Source: Streptomyces sclerotialus (GTDB taxonomy: Bacteria; Actinomycetota; Actinomycetes; Streptomycetales; Streptomycetaceae). From it: 64,000 nt of DNA. The position numbers and the translations under genes are program-made. The stretch covers positions 868,001 to 932,000 of the forward strand of contig NZ_JBFOHP010000002.1 in NCBI RefSeq assembly GCF_040907265.1, in the 5' to 3' direction. Shown one piece after another: positions 40,299 to 48,174 of the stretch. Each line of letters starts with the position of its first letter. The first letter of the stretch is position 1. The notes under the pieces are model-generated. The model did no database searches, was not told where the DNA came from, and worked only from the letters and a program-made list of their open reading frames with translations.

Positions 40299-41234
40299 AT
40301 GTCCGGACCCGCTTCCCCCAGCCCCGTCGACCTCACCGGAAAGGTCGCCGTCGTGACCGGTTCCGGCCGCGGCCTGGGCCTCGCGTACGCCTCGGCGCTC
40401 GCCGCGGCCGGCGCCTCCGTCGTGGTCAACGACCTCGACGAAGCCGTGGCCGAGCAGGCCGCGAAGAGCATCACGGAGGCCGGCGGCCGGGCCGTCGCCG
40501 AGGCCGTGGCCGTCGGCACCGCCGAGGCCGCCGACCGGCTCGTGGCCCGCGCCGTCGACGAGTTCGGCCGGCTGGACGTGATGGTCACCAACGCGGGCAT
40601 CCTGCGGGACCGGGTGCTGTGGAAGATGACCGACGACGACTTCGACGCCGTGCTCACCACCCACCTCAAGGGCACCTTCACCTGCGCCAGGGCCGCCGCC
40701 GTACGGATGCGGGAGCAGGGCGACGGCGGCCGGCTGATCCTGGTCGGCTCCCCCGCGGGCCAGCGCGGCAACTTCGGCCAGACCAACTACGCCGCCGCCA
40801 AGGCCGGTATCGCCGCGATGACCCGTACCTGGTCGATGGAGCTGGCGCGGGCGGGGATCACCGTCAACGCGATCGTGCCCGTCGCGGCGACGGCGATGAC
40901 CGAGACGATCCCGGCGTTCGCCCCGTACGTCGAGGCGATGCGGCGCGGCGAGCCGCTGCCGGACTTCCTGCGCAAGGGCGAGGGCTTCGGCACGGCCGAG
41001 GACTGCGCGGCGCTGGTGCCCTTCCTCGCCTCGGACGCGGCGAAGGACGTCACCGGCCAGTGCGTCGGCATCGGCGGCGACAAGCTCGCGCTGTGGTCGC
41101 ACCCGCAGGAGGTGTCCGTCGCGTACGCGGACGGGGGCTGGCGCCCGGAGACCGTCGCGGCGGCCTGGCACAGCAGCGTGGGCCGCGAGCCGCAGACCGT
41201 GGGCATCCCCGCCCCCGTGATCCCGGAGGCCTGA
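40299..41234 (+). CDS. couM: SDR family dehydrogenase, CouM-like (3-hydroxyacyl-CoA type)
   Basis: 311 aa; ATG 40299 with GAGAGGACG. Classical SDR: TGSGRGLGLAYA (20-31), NDLDEAVAEQAAKSI, TNAGILRDR (~99-107), catalytic S and Y-x3-K in GSPAGQRGNFGQTNYAAAKAG. The C-terminus is long, as in SDRs of CoA-thioester degradation. In the p-hydroxycinnamate pathway of Rhodococcus, CouM oxidises the 3-hydroxy-acyl-CoA to the 3-keto form. First gene of a six- or seven-gene rightward operon; 3 bp from the next gene. Function by context and family. Confidence 0.82.
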   Translation: MSGPASPSPVDLTGKVAVVTGSGRGLGLAYASALAAAGASVVVNDLDEAVAEQAAKSITEAGGRAVAEAVAVGTAEAADRLVARAVDEFGRLDVMVTNAGILRDRVLWKMTDDDFDAVLTTHLKGTFTCARAAAVRMREQGDGGRLILVGSPAGQRGNFGQTNYAAAKAGIAAMTRTWSMELARAGITVNAIVPVAATAMTETIPAFAPYVEAMRRGEPLPDFLRKGEGFGTAEDCAALVPFLASDAAKDVTGQCVGIGGDKLALWSHPQEVSVAYADGGWRPETVAAAWHSSVGREPQTVGIPAPVIPEA

Positions 41235-41237
41235 GCC

Positions 41238-42119
41238 ATGACGACCGGCACGATGAACGTGGCCGAGCTGGTGGCCATCGACGTGCACACGCACGCCGAG
41301 GTCTCCAGCAAGGGGCAGGCGTCCCTGGACGACAGCCTGGCCGACGCCTCCTCCGCATACTTCAAGATCGAGGGCAACCGGAAGCCGACGCTGCCGGAGA
41401 TCGCCGCGTACTACCGTGAGCGGAAGATGGCCGCGGTCGTCTTCACCGTGGACGCGGAGTCCGCGACCGGCACCGAGCCGGTACCGAACGAGGAGGTGGC
41501 GGAGGCCGCCGCCGAGAACGCCGACGTCCTGATCCCGTTCGCCTCCCTCGATCCGCACCGCGGCAAGGCGGCCGTCAAGCAGGCCCGGCGGCTGGTGGAG
41601 GAGTACGGCGTACGCGGCTTCAAGTTCCACCCGAGCATCCAGGCGTTCTTCCCCAACGACCGGCTGGCGTACGGCCTGTACGAGGTCATCGAGGAGACCG
41701 GCGCCATCGCCCTCTTCCACACCGGGCAGACCGGCATCGGCGCGGGCGTGCCGGGCGGCGGCGGGATCCGGCTGAAGTACTCCAACCCGCTGCACGTCGA
41801 CGACGTGGCCGCCGACTTCCCGCACCTGAAGGTCATCCTCGCGCACCCGTCGTTCCCCTGGCAGGACGAGGCGCTGGCCGTCGCCACGCACAAGCCCGGA
41901 GTGCACATCGACCTGTCGGGCTGGTCGCCGAAGTACTTCCCGCCGCAGCTGGTGCAGTACGCCAACACGCTGCTCAAGGACAAGGTGCTGTTCGGCTCCG
42001 ACTACCCCGTGCTCACGCCGGACCGCTGGCTCGCGGACTTCGAGAAGCTCCAGATCAAGGACGCGGTCCGGCCGAAGATCCTCAAGGAGAACGCCGCCCG
42101 GCTGCTCGGGCTCGCCTGA
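41238..42119 (+). CDS. couO: Amidohydrolase family protein, CouO-like
   Basis: 293 aa, PF04909 amidohydrolase fold: metal H17-x-H19 in IDVHTHAEV, RGFKFHPSIQ (~130), LFHTGQTG (~155), LAHPSFPWQDEA (~204) and catalytic Asp in FGSDYPVL (~253). In Rhodococcus, CouO of this family cleaves the 4-hydroxyphenyl-beta-ketoacyl-CoA retro-Claisen fashion to 4-hydroxybenzoate and acetyl-CoA, a step done by a thiolase elsewhere. The same operon setting makes that the best guess. ATG 41238, 3 bp after the SDR stop. Confidence 0.8.
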   Translation: MTTGTMNVAELVAIDVHTHAEVSSKGQASLDDSLADASSAYFKIEGNRKPTLPEIAAYYRERKMAAVVFTVDAESATGTEPVPNEEVAEAAAENADVLIPFASLDPHRGKAAVKQARRLVEEYGVRGFKFHPSIQAFFPNDRLAYGLYEVIEETGAIALFHTGQTGIGAGVPGGGGIRLKYSNPLHVDDVAADFPHLKVILAHPSFPWQDEALAVATHKPGVHIDLSGWSPKYFPPQLVQYANTLLKDKVLFGSDYPVLTPDRWLADFEKLQIKDAVRPKILKENAARLLGLA

Positions 42120-42151
42120 TCCCACCGCAAGGCCCCCCAAGGAGAGCCGCT

Positions 42152-43657
42152 GTGCGCAACGAGGGACTGGGGTCGTGGCCCGCCCGCCGGGCCCGCAAGA
42201 CCCCGCACCGCACCGCCGTCCGCCACGAGGGCGCGGCGACCACCTACGCAGAGCTGCACGACCGCACCACCCGGCTGGCCCACGCGCTGCGCGCACGCGG
42301 TGTCCGGCGCGGCGACCGGGTCGCCTACCTCGGCCCCAACCATCCGTCCTTCCTGGAGACGTTCTTCGCCGCCGGCGCGCTGGGCGCCGTCTTCGTGCCG
42401 CTCAACACCCGCCTGGCCGGGCCCGAGATCGCCTACCAACTGGCCGACTCCGGAGCGGCCACACTGGTCCACGCCCCCGCGCACGCCGCGCTCGTCGACG
42501 GGCTGCGGGACCCGGCAGGGCCCGTGCGGACGTACGTCGAAGTGGGCCCGGAGTACGAGGAGCTGATCGCGGAGGCCACGGACGGACCGCTCGACGAGCC
42601 GGTCACCGGCGACGACGTGTGCATCATCATGTACACCTCCGGCACCACGGGGCGTCCCAAGGGTGCGATGCTCACGCACGCCAACCTCACCTGGAACGCC
42701 GTCAACGTCCTGGTCGACACCGACCTCACGGCGGACGAGGTGGCGCTGGTCTCCGCGCCGCTGTTCCACACCGCCGGGCTGAACATGCTCACCCTGCCGG
42801 TGCTGCTGAAGGGCGGCACCTGCGTCCTGGTGGAGTCCTTCGACCCGGAGGCCACCTTCGACCTGATCGCCGAGCACCGGATCACCTTCATGTTCGGCGT
42901 GCCCACCATGTTCGAGCGGATCGCGCACAGCCCGCGCTGGCCGGCCGCCGACCTCTCCTCGCTGCGCATCCTCACCTGCGGCGGCTCCCCCGTGCCGGCG
43001 CCGCTGATCGCCACGTACCAGGAGCGCGGGCTCACCTTCCAGCAGGGGTACGGCATGACCGAGGCGGCGCCCGGTGCGCTCTTCCTGGACGGTGAGCACG
43101 CCGTGAGCAAGGCGGGCTCGGCCGGGGTGCCGCACTTCTTCACCGACGTACGGGTGGTGCGCCCCGACCTCTCCCCCACCGCGGTCGGCGAGCCCGGCGA
43201 GGTGTTGGTGCGCGGCCCGAACGTGATGTCCGGCTACTGGGGCCTGCCGGAGGAGAGCGCGGCGGTCTTCGCCGACGGCTGGTTCCGTACCGGCGACGCG
43301 GCCCGGGTGGACGCGGACGGCTACGTCACCGTCGTCGACCGCCTCAAGGACATGATCATCTCGGGTGGCGAGAACGTCTACCCGGCCGAGGTCGAGAGTG
43401 CCCTGCTCGCCCACCCCGGTATCGCGGAGTGCGCCGTGATCGGCGTACCGGACGAGCGGTGGGGCGAGGTGCCGCGGGCCGTGGTCGTCCCCCGGGACGG
43501 CTGCGCCCTGGACCCCGCCGAGGTGCTCGCCTCGCTGGCCGGGCGGCTGGCCAAGTACAAGATCCCGAAATCGGTCGTGGTCGCGGACGAACTGCCGCGC
43601 ACCGCCTCAGGAAAGCTCCTCAAGCCCCGCGTCCGCGCGCTCTACGGCCCGCGCTGA
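42152..43657 (+). CDS. couL: Acyl-CoA synthetase, p-hydroxycinnamate ligase (CouL)-like
   Basis: 501 aa ANL-family ligase; GTG 42152 after CAAGGAGAGC. P-loop YTSGTTGRPKGA (161-172), A5 motif QQGYGMTEAAPG (~300), A7 YFRTGD-type WFRTGDAARVDADGY (~376), A8 VVDRLKDMIISGGENVYP (~391-408) and the A10 lysine K488 in TASGKLLK. It would activate p-coumarate or ferulate to the CoA thioester using ATP. Substrate is inferred from the operon with MarR, SDR, amidohydrolase, MaoC and transporter genes matching the cou set; a general fatty/aryl acid ligase remains possible. Confidence 0.88.
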   Translation: MRNEGLGSWPARRARKTPHRTAVRHEGAATTYAELHDRTTRLAHALRARGVRRGDRVAYLGPNHPSFLETFFAAGALGAVFVPLNTRLAGPEIAYQLADSGAATLVHAPAHAALVDGLRDPAGPVRTYVEVGPEYEELIAEATDGPLDEPVTGDDVCIIMYTSGTTGRPKGAMLTHANLTWNAVNVLVDTDLTADEVALVSAPLFHTAGLNMLTLPVLLKGGTCVLVESFDPEATFDLIAEHRITFMFGVPTMFERIAHSPRWPAADLSSLRILTCGGSPVPAPLIATYQERGLTFQQGYGMTEAAPGALFLDGEHAVSKAGSAGVPHFFTDVRVVRPDLSPTAVGEPGEVLVRGPNVMSGYWGLPEESAAVFADGWFRTGDAARVDADGYVTVVDRLKDMIISGGENVYPAEVESALLAHPGIAECAVIGVPDERWGEVPRAVVVPRDGCALDPAEVLASLAGRLAKYKIPKSVVVADELPRTASGKLLKPRVRALYGPR

Positions 43658-43694
43658 CGCACCGTCACCTCCACCTCCCCGTAAGGAGACTCTC

Positions 43695-44150
43695 ATGACC
43701 ATCACCGTCGACGGCCTCGCCGAACTCAAGAAGCTCGCCGGCAGCGACCTGGGCACCAGCGACTGGATCGAGGTCACCCAGGACCGCATCGACACCTTCG
43801 CCGACGCCACCGGCGACCACCAGTGGATCCACACCGACCCCGAGAAGGCCGCCGAGGGCCCCTTCGGCGCGCCGATCGCCCACGGCTACCTGACGCTCTC
43901 GCTCTTCATACCGCTCTTCACCGAGCTTCTCGACGTCCAGGGCGTCACCACGAAGGTCAACTACGGCCTGGACAAGGTCCGCTTCCCCGCCCCCGTCAAG
44001 GTGGGTTCGCGCATCCGGCTCGCCGCCACCCTCGCGTCCGTGGACGAGGTGAAGGGCGGGGTGCAGATCGCGGTGGACGGCACGGTCGAGATCGAGGGCG
44101 GTACCAAGCCCGCCTGTGTCCTGCGCAGCCTCTCCCGCTTCCACGGATGA
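43695..44150 (+). CDS. couN: MaoC family hydratase, CouN-like
   Basis: 151 aa; ATG 43695 after GTAAGGAG. Hot-dog fold with the (R)-hydratase signature DRIDTFADATGDHQWIHTD (~32-50, D and H catalytic) and the hydratase motif GPFGAPIAHGYLTLSLF. It would add water to the cinnamoyl-CoA double bond, between the ligase and the SDR in the pathway. Its stop codon overlaps the next start (ATGA). Confidence 0.87.
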   Translation: MTITVDGLAELKKLAGSDLGTSDWIEVTQDRIDTFADATGDHQWIHTDPEKAAEGPFGAPIAHGYLTLSLFIPLFTELLDVQGVTTKVNYGLDKVRFPAPVKVGSRIRLAATLASVDEVKGGVQIAVDGTVEIEGGTKPACVLRSLSRFHG

Positions 44151-45496
44151 CCGCCGTGCGCGACGCCCAGGACCCACGGCAGCTCAGACGCGTCGCCCTC
44201 TCCGGCCTGATCGGCACGGCCGTGGAGTTCTACGACTTCCTGGTCTACGGAACGGTCGCCGCGCTCGTCTTCGGCGACCTGTTCTTCCCCGCCGCCGACC
44301 CCGCGGCCGGCACCGTCGCGGCCTTCGGCACCTTCGCCGCCGGGTACGTCGCCCGGCCGCTCGGCGGCATCGTCTTCGGCCACTTCGGCGACCGGCTCGG
44401 CCGCAAGGCGATGATGCTGACGACGATGGTGCTGATGGGCGTCGGCAGCTTCCTCATCGGGCTGCTGCCGACGTACGACGCGATCGGCGTGTGGGCGCCC
44501 GTGCTGCTGGTCCTGCTGCGCGTCGTCCAGGGCGTCGCGATCGGCGGCGAGTGGGGCGGGGCGACGCTGATGGTCGCCGAGCACGCGGGCGGCCGGCCGC
44601 GTGGCCGGTGGACCAGCCTCACCCAGCTGGGCGCGCCGCTCGGCACCGTCCTGTCCACCGGCGTCGTCACCCTCGTCGCCGCGCTGCCCGACGAACAGTT
44701 CCGCACCTGGGGGTGGCGGGTGCCGTTCCTGCTCAGCCTGGTCCTGCTGTTCGCCGGGCTGTACGTACGGCTGAAAGTGGCCGAGAGCCCGCTGTTCCGC
44801 GCGGTCAAGGAAGAGCGGACCGCCGCCCGGCTGCCGCTGTTCGACGTGGTGCGCAGGCCGCGCGCCGTGCTGCTCGCGGCGTGCGTCGGGATCGGCCCGT
44901 TCGTCGCCCAGTCCCTGCTGACCAGCTTCATGGTGTCCTACGCGGTCGGCCAGGGCTTCACCCGCACCCAGGTCCTCACCGGCGTCACGCTCGCCTCCTG
45001 CACGGCCCTGCTGGTCCTGCCCTGCGCCGGGGCGCTGTCGGACCGCTTCGGGCGGCGCCCGGTCGTGCTGGCCGGTGCGGTCCTCTCGGCCGCCACCGCG
45101 TTCCCGGTGTTCGCACTCGTCGACTCCGGCCGCCCCGGGCTGCTGATCGTCGCACTCGTCCTCGGGCACGGGGTCGCCCAGTCCACGATGTACGGGCCGC
45201 TGGGCGCGCTGCTCACCGAGATGTTCGGCACCCGGGTTCGGTACACCGGGGCCTCGCTCGGCTACCAGACCGCGACGCTGCTCGGTGCCGGGTTCTCGCC
45301 GCTGATCGCCGGGAGCCTGCTCGCCTCGTACGGGGGCAGTACACCCGTCGCCCTGCTGCTCACCGCGGGCGCGGCCGTCACCGCGCTCACGGTGTGGTGG
45401 CTGCGGGAGACCAGCGGCGACCGGCTGGAAAGTGCCGCGCCCACCGCCTCCACCTCATCGGCCCCACCTGCCACCTCCGCGGAAGGAGCCCTCTGA
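44147..45496 (+). CDS. couT: MHS family MFS transporter, aromatic acid uptake (CouT-like)
   Basis: 449 aa with twelve membrane segments. Metabolite:H+ symporter subgroup features: AVEFYDFLVYGTVAALVFG at TM1 (~23-41), FGHFGDRLGRKAMML loop (~83-97), GEWGGATLMVAEH (~135-147) and SDRFGRRPVVL in the second half. The subgroup imports organic and aromatic acids (shikimate, dicarboxylates, hydroxycinnamates). ATG 44147 overlaps the MaoC stop and its own TGA overlaps the next ATG, so translation is coupled on both sides. A short Ser/Thr/Ala tail ends it. Confidence 0.87.
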   Translation: MTAVRDAQDPRQLRRVALSGLIGTAVEFYDFLVYGTVAALVFGDLFFPAADPAAGTVAAFGTFAAGYVARPLGGIVFGHFGDRLGRKAMMLTTMVLMGVGSFLIGLLPTYDAIGVWAPVLLVLLRVVQGVAIGGEWGGATLMVAEHAGGRPRGRWTSLTQLGAPLGTVLSTGVVTLVAALPDEQFRTWGWRVPFLLSLVLLFAGLYVRLKVAESPLFRAVKEERTAARLPLFDVVRRPRAVLLAACVGIGPFVAQSLLTSFMVSYAVGQGFTRTQVLTGVTLASCTALLVLPCAGALSDRFGRRPVVLAGAVLSAATAFPVFALVDSGRPGLLIVALVLGHGVAQSTMYGPLGALLTEMFGTRVRYTGASLGYQTATLLGAGFSPLIAGSLLASYGGSTPVALLLTAGAAVTALTVWWLRETSGDRLESAAPTASTSSAPPATSAEGAL

Positions 45497-46989
45497 TGAC
45501 CGGCCCGACCGGCGCCACGACGTCCCGCTCCTCGACGACCGGCGCTTCGACACCCCGCTCTTCGACGACCCGCTCTTCGACGACCGGCCCGGGACGACGG
45601 CACCGCGCCCGGCGCCGGGCCCGGACCGGCGCGGCACTGGCCGCGCTGCTCCTGGCCGCCACGGCCGCCCCGGCGACCGCCGCGCCGCGGCCCGCGGACC
45701 GGCACCTCCAAGGCACGCTGCCGTCCGGCGCCACGTACGTGATCGACACACCGGCCCGCTGGAACGGCACGCTGCTGCTGTTCAGCCACGGGTACCGGCC
45801 CGCGGGCGCCCCGAACGAGGCGGTGGACGCGTCCGACGACGCCACGCGGAAACTGCTGCTGAAGGAGGGGTACGCGCTCGCCGGGTCGTCGTACGCGGCG
45901 ACCGGGTGGGCCGTCGAGCAGGCCGTGCCCGACCAGCTCGCCACCCTGGACGCCTTCGCGGACCGGGTGGGCCCGGCCCGCCGCACGCTCGCCTGGGGCG
46001 AGTCGTACGGCGGCCTGGTCACCACCGCGATCGCCGAACGGCACCCCGGCCGCATCGACGGCTCGCTGTCCCTGTGCGGCCTCGTCCAGGGCGGCGTCGC
46101 CAACTGGAACTCCACCCTCGACCCGGCCTTCGCCCTGAAGACACTTCTCGCGCCCGGCTCCGGCATCCCGCTGACCGGCTTCGCCGACGCCGGCGAGGCG
46201 GACCGGGCCGCCGGCCGGCTCGGTGACGTGCTCTCCAAGGCCCAGGGCAGCGCGGCCGGGCGGGCCCGTATCGCACTGGCCGCGGCCCTGCACAACATCC
46301 CCGGCTGGAACGATCCGGGCCAGGACCGGCCCGCGCCGGACGACTACGAGGCGCAGCAGGCCAACCAGTACCGCGCCGTCAGCACGATGCTGGTGGACGC
46401 CGCCTTCCGGCGCCGCCAGGAGGCCGAACAGCGGGCCGGCGGGAACATGTCCTGGAACACGGGCGTGGACTACGCGGCGATGCTGCGCAGGTCGGCCGGG
46501 TACGAGGAGGTCGAGGCACTGTACCGGTCGGCCGGGCTGTCGCTCGGCAAGGACCTGCGCACGCTCGCGGGCGCGCCCCGGATCGAGGCCGACCCCGCGG
46601 CCGTCCGCTACCTGACCCGCAACATCGCCTTCACCGGGAAGCTGCGCACCCCGCAGCTGGACGTGCACACCACCGGCGACCCGCTGGTCCCGGTACAGGT
46701 GACCGCGGCGCACCGCCGTGCCGTCACGGCCGCCGGATCGGGCGGCCTGCTGCGCCAGGCGTTCGTCGACAACGCCGGGCACTGCACGTTCACGCCCGCC
46801 GAGCAGCTGGCCGCGCTGCACGCGGTCGACCGCCGGATCGGCACCGGGCGCTGGGGGGACACCTCACCGGATGGCCTCAACGCGGAGGCACGGCGGGCCG
46901 ACCCGACGACGGCGGCGCGCTACCTCGCCTACCGGTCGGGACCGTACCCGCGCCCGTACGACCTGGCGCACCCGGGCGACGGGCAGTAG
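45496..46989 (+). CDS. Secreted alpha/beta hydrolase, possible feruloyl esterase
   Basis: 497 aa; ATG 45496 overlaps the transporter stop, with GGAAGGAGCC. An unusual Ser/Thr-rich N-terminus of ~33 residues precedes a Sec/Tat-like signal: RRHRARRRARTGAALAALLL, then AATAAPATAAP with a likely AxA cleavage. Mature enzyme has an oxyanion/strand motif TLLLFSHGYRP, nucleophile G-E-S-Y-G-G (WGESYGGLVTTA, ~172-183), acid D in HTTGDPLVP and H in NAGHCTF. Exported and last in a hydroxycinnamate operon, so release of ferulate or coumarate from plant cell wall is the natural guess, not shown by the sequence itself. Confidence 0.8.
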   Translation: MTGPTGATTSRSSTTGASTPRSSTTRSSTTGPGRRHRARRRARTGAALAALLLAATAAPATAAPRPADRHLQGTLPSGATYVIDTPARWNGTLLLFSHGYRPAGAPNEAVDASDDATRKLLLKEGYALAGSSYAATGWAVEQAVPDQLATLDAFADRVGPARRTLAWGESYGGLVTTAIAERHPGRIDGSLSLCGLVQGGVANWNSTLDPAFALKTLLAPGSGIPLTGFADAGEADRAAGRLGDVLSKAQGSAAGRARIALAAALHNIPGWNDPGQDRPAPDDYEAQQANQYRAVSTMLVDAAFRRRQEAEQRAGGNMSWNTGVDYAAMLRRSAGYEEVEALYRSAGLSLGKDLRTLAGAPRIEADPAAVRYLTRNIAFTGKLRTPQLDVHTTGDPLVPVQVTAAHRRAVTAAGSGGLLRQAFVDNAGHCTFTPAEQLAALHAVDRRIGTGRWGDTSPDGLNAEARRADPTTAARYLAYRSGPYPRPYDLAHPGDGQ

Positions 46990-47004
46990 GCCCGGCGGGG
47001 CGGT

Positions 47005-47337
47005 TCAGCGGCCGAGTGCCTTGGCCAGCTCGTCCTTGGTCATCGAGGAGCGGCCGTCGATGTTCTTCTCCTTGGCCTCGCGGTAGAGCTGGTCCTTGGT
47101 CGGCCCCTTCGGGCCCGTACGGTTGCCCGAGCGCTGGCCGCCCCGCTCCGGCGCGGACTTACGGTCCTGCGTGGACTCCTTGCTCGCGCTCTTCGCCTCG
47201 CCGGAGCGCGCCCGCTCCTTGTTGACCGTCCGCGCGGCGATCTCCTTCGCCCGCCCGGTCGAGGTGCCCCGCTTCTCGGCGCCTTCCTTGATGTGCTCGT
47301 ACTGCCGTTCACGCTTGGCGTTGGAGCCGCTGGGCAT
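47005..47337 (-). CDS. Small basic protein with C-terminal SAP/LEM-like module (copy 2)
   Basis: 110 aa, ATG 47337 (the adjacent ATG 47340 is possible) after AAAGGAG. About 90 percent identical by eye to the 110-aa protein at 8721-9053: same KRERQYEHIKEGAEKRGTST block, same TVNKERARSGE, and same terminal TKDQLYREAKEKNIDGRSSM-TKDELAKALGR. Two such close paralogues 38 kb apart suggest recent duplication or gene-dosage selection. Nucleic-acid binding is inferred from the module. Converges with the hydrolase gene, 15 bp away. Confidence 0.75.
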   Translation of the reverse strand: MPSGSNAKRERQYEHIKEGAEKRGTSTGRAKEIAARTVNKERARSGEAKSASKESTQDRKSAPERGGQRSGNRTGPKGPTKDQLYREAKEKNIDGRSSMTKDELAKALGR

Positions 47338-47422
47338 CATGCGCTCCTTTCCTCCCGCGGAACGCGCCTCGCGTTCCGCCCGGCTTCTTTCCCGCGCCCC
47401 CGTGTGCCCGGCACGGCGGCCG

Positions 47423-48025
47423 TCAATCACGGCGGGCCGCCGCGTCCCAGTCCAGCGTGTCGACGGTGCAGATGCGCGTGTTCATGTTCCGTTCCATCAT
47501 CCGCAGCGCGGCGTCGGCGAGGTCGGGATGGATGTGCGCGACGGCGTCGTCCGGGACGGTCACCTTCAGGTGCCGGATGTGCGCGTCCAGCGCCGAGTAC
47601 AGCACGCACTGCTCGGTGACCTGCCCGCACAGTACGACGTGGTCGATGCCCAGCTGCGCCAGCAGATAGGTCATCGGGGTCTCGAAGAAGATCGAGTGCC
47701 GGGCCTTGACGATGAACAGCGAGGAGTCGTCGGGGCGTACGGGGTCCACCAGCTCCGCGTGCGGCCCGGCCAGCGCGGTCTCCAGGATCTCGCCGTGGTG
47801 CGAGCGCCACTCGCCGAAGTTGTCGTTGGCGTAGATCACCGGGACGCCGTCCGCGCGGGCCCGGTCGATCAGGCGGACGACGGCGGGCAGCGCCTTGCGT
47901 ACCGAGGGCAGCAGCAGCTCGGCGTCCTGGTGGTCGTAGGTGTTGATCATGTCGATGACGATGAGGGCGGTAGTACTCACGCCTTCCAGGGTTGACCGGC
48001 GAACCGCCTTTCTCACCTCGGACAC
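47423..48025 (-). CDS. Isochorismatase family cysteine hydrolase
   Basis: 200 aa; GTG 48025 is preferred because GGGAGGAG is 7 bp upstream, while the internal GTG 47980 has its GGAAGG too close. Cys-hydrolase triad: D25 in ALIVIDMINTY, K in FIVKARHSIFF (~108), nucleophile C in CGQVTEQCVLYSALDAHIR (~142), with the usual cis-peptide before VTEQC. Relatives are nicotinamidases, N-carbamoylsarcosine amidases and isochorismatases. No partner gene identifies the substrate. Divergent from the formate dehydrogenase operon. Confidence 0.88.
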   Translation of the reverse strand: MSEVRKAVRRSTLEGVSTTALIVIDMINTYDHQDAELLLPSVRKALPAVVRLIDRARADGVPVIYANDNFGEWRSHHGEILETALAGPHAELVDPVRPDDSSLFIVKARHSIFFETPMTYLLAQLGIDHVVLCGQVTEQCVLYSALDAHIRHLKVTVPDDAVAHIHPDLADAALRMMERNMNTRICTVDTLDWDAAARRD

Positions 48026-48110
48026 GCCGCACTCCTCCCGGGCTCCGGGGCCCCCGGCCGCTCCTCCGATCGGCGGGTGTGGACGGCATGTCGGCGGGCA
48101 CCCGTCCGCA

Positions 48111-48126
48111 CCAGGGGCAACCCTGG
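48111..48126. promoter_or_regulatory. Short palindrome upstream of formate dehydrogenase
   Basis: CCAGGG-GCAA-CCCTGG (48111-48126), 49 bp before the ATG at 48175, in the 149-bp divergent gap. Could be an operator or 5' leader hairpin. Confidence 0.3.
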
Positions 48127-48174
48127 AGGCATTCGTTCCGATCCCCGTGCGGGGCGCCGACGGCTGGAGGACTC

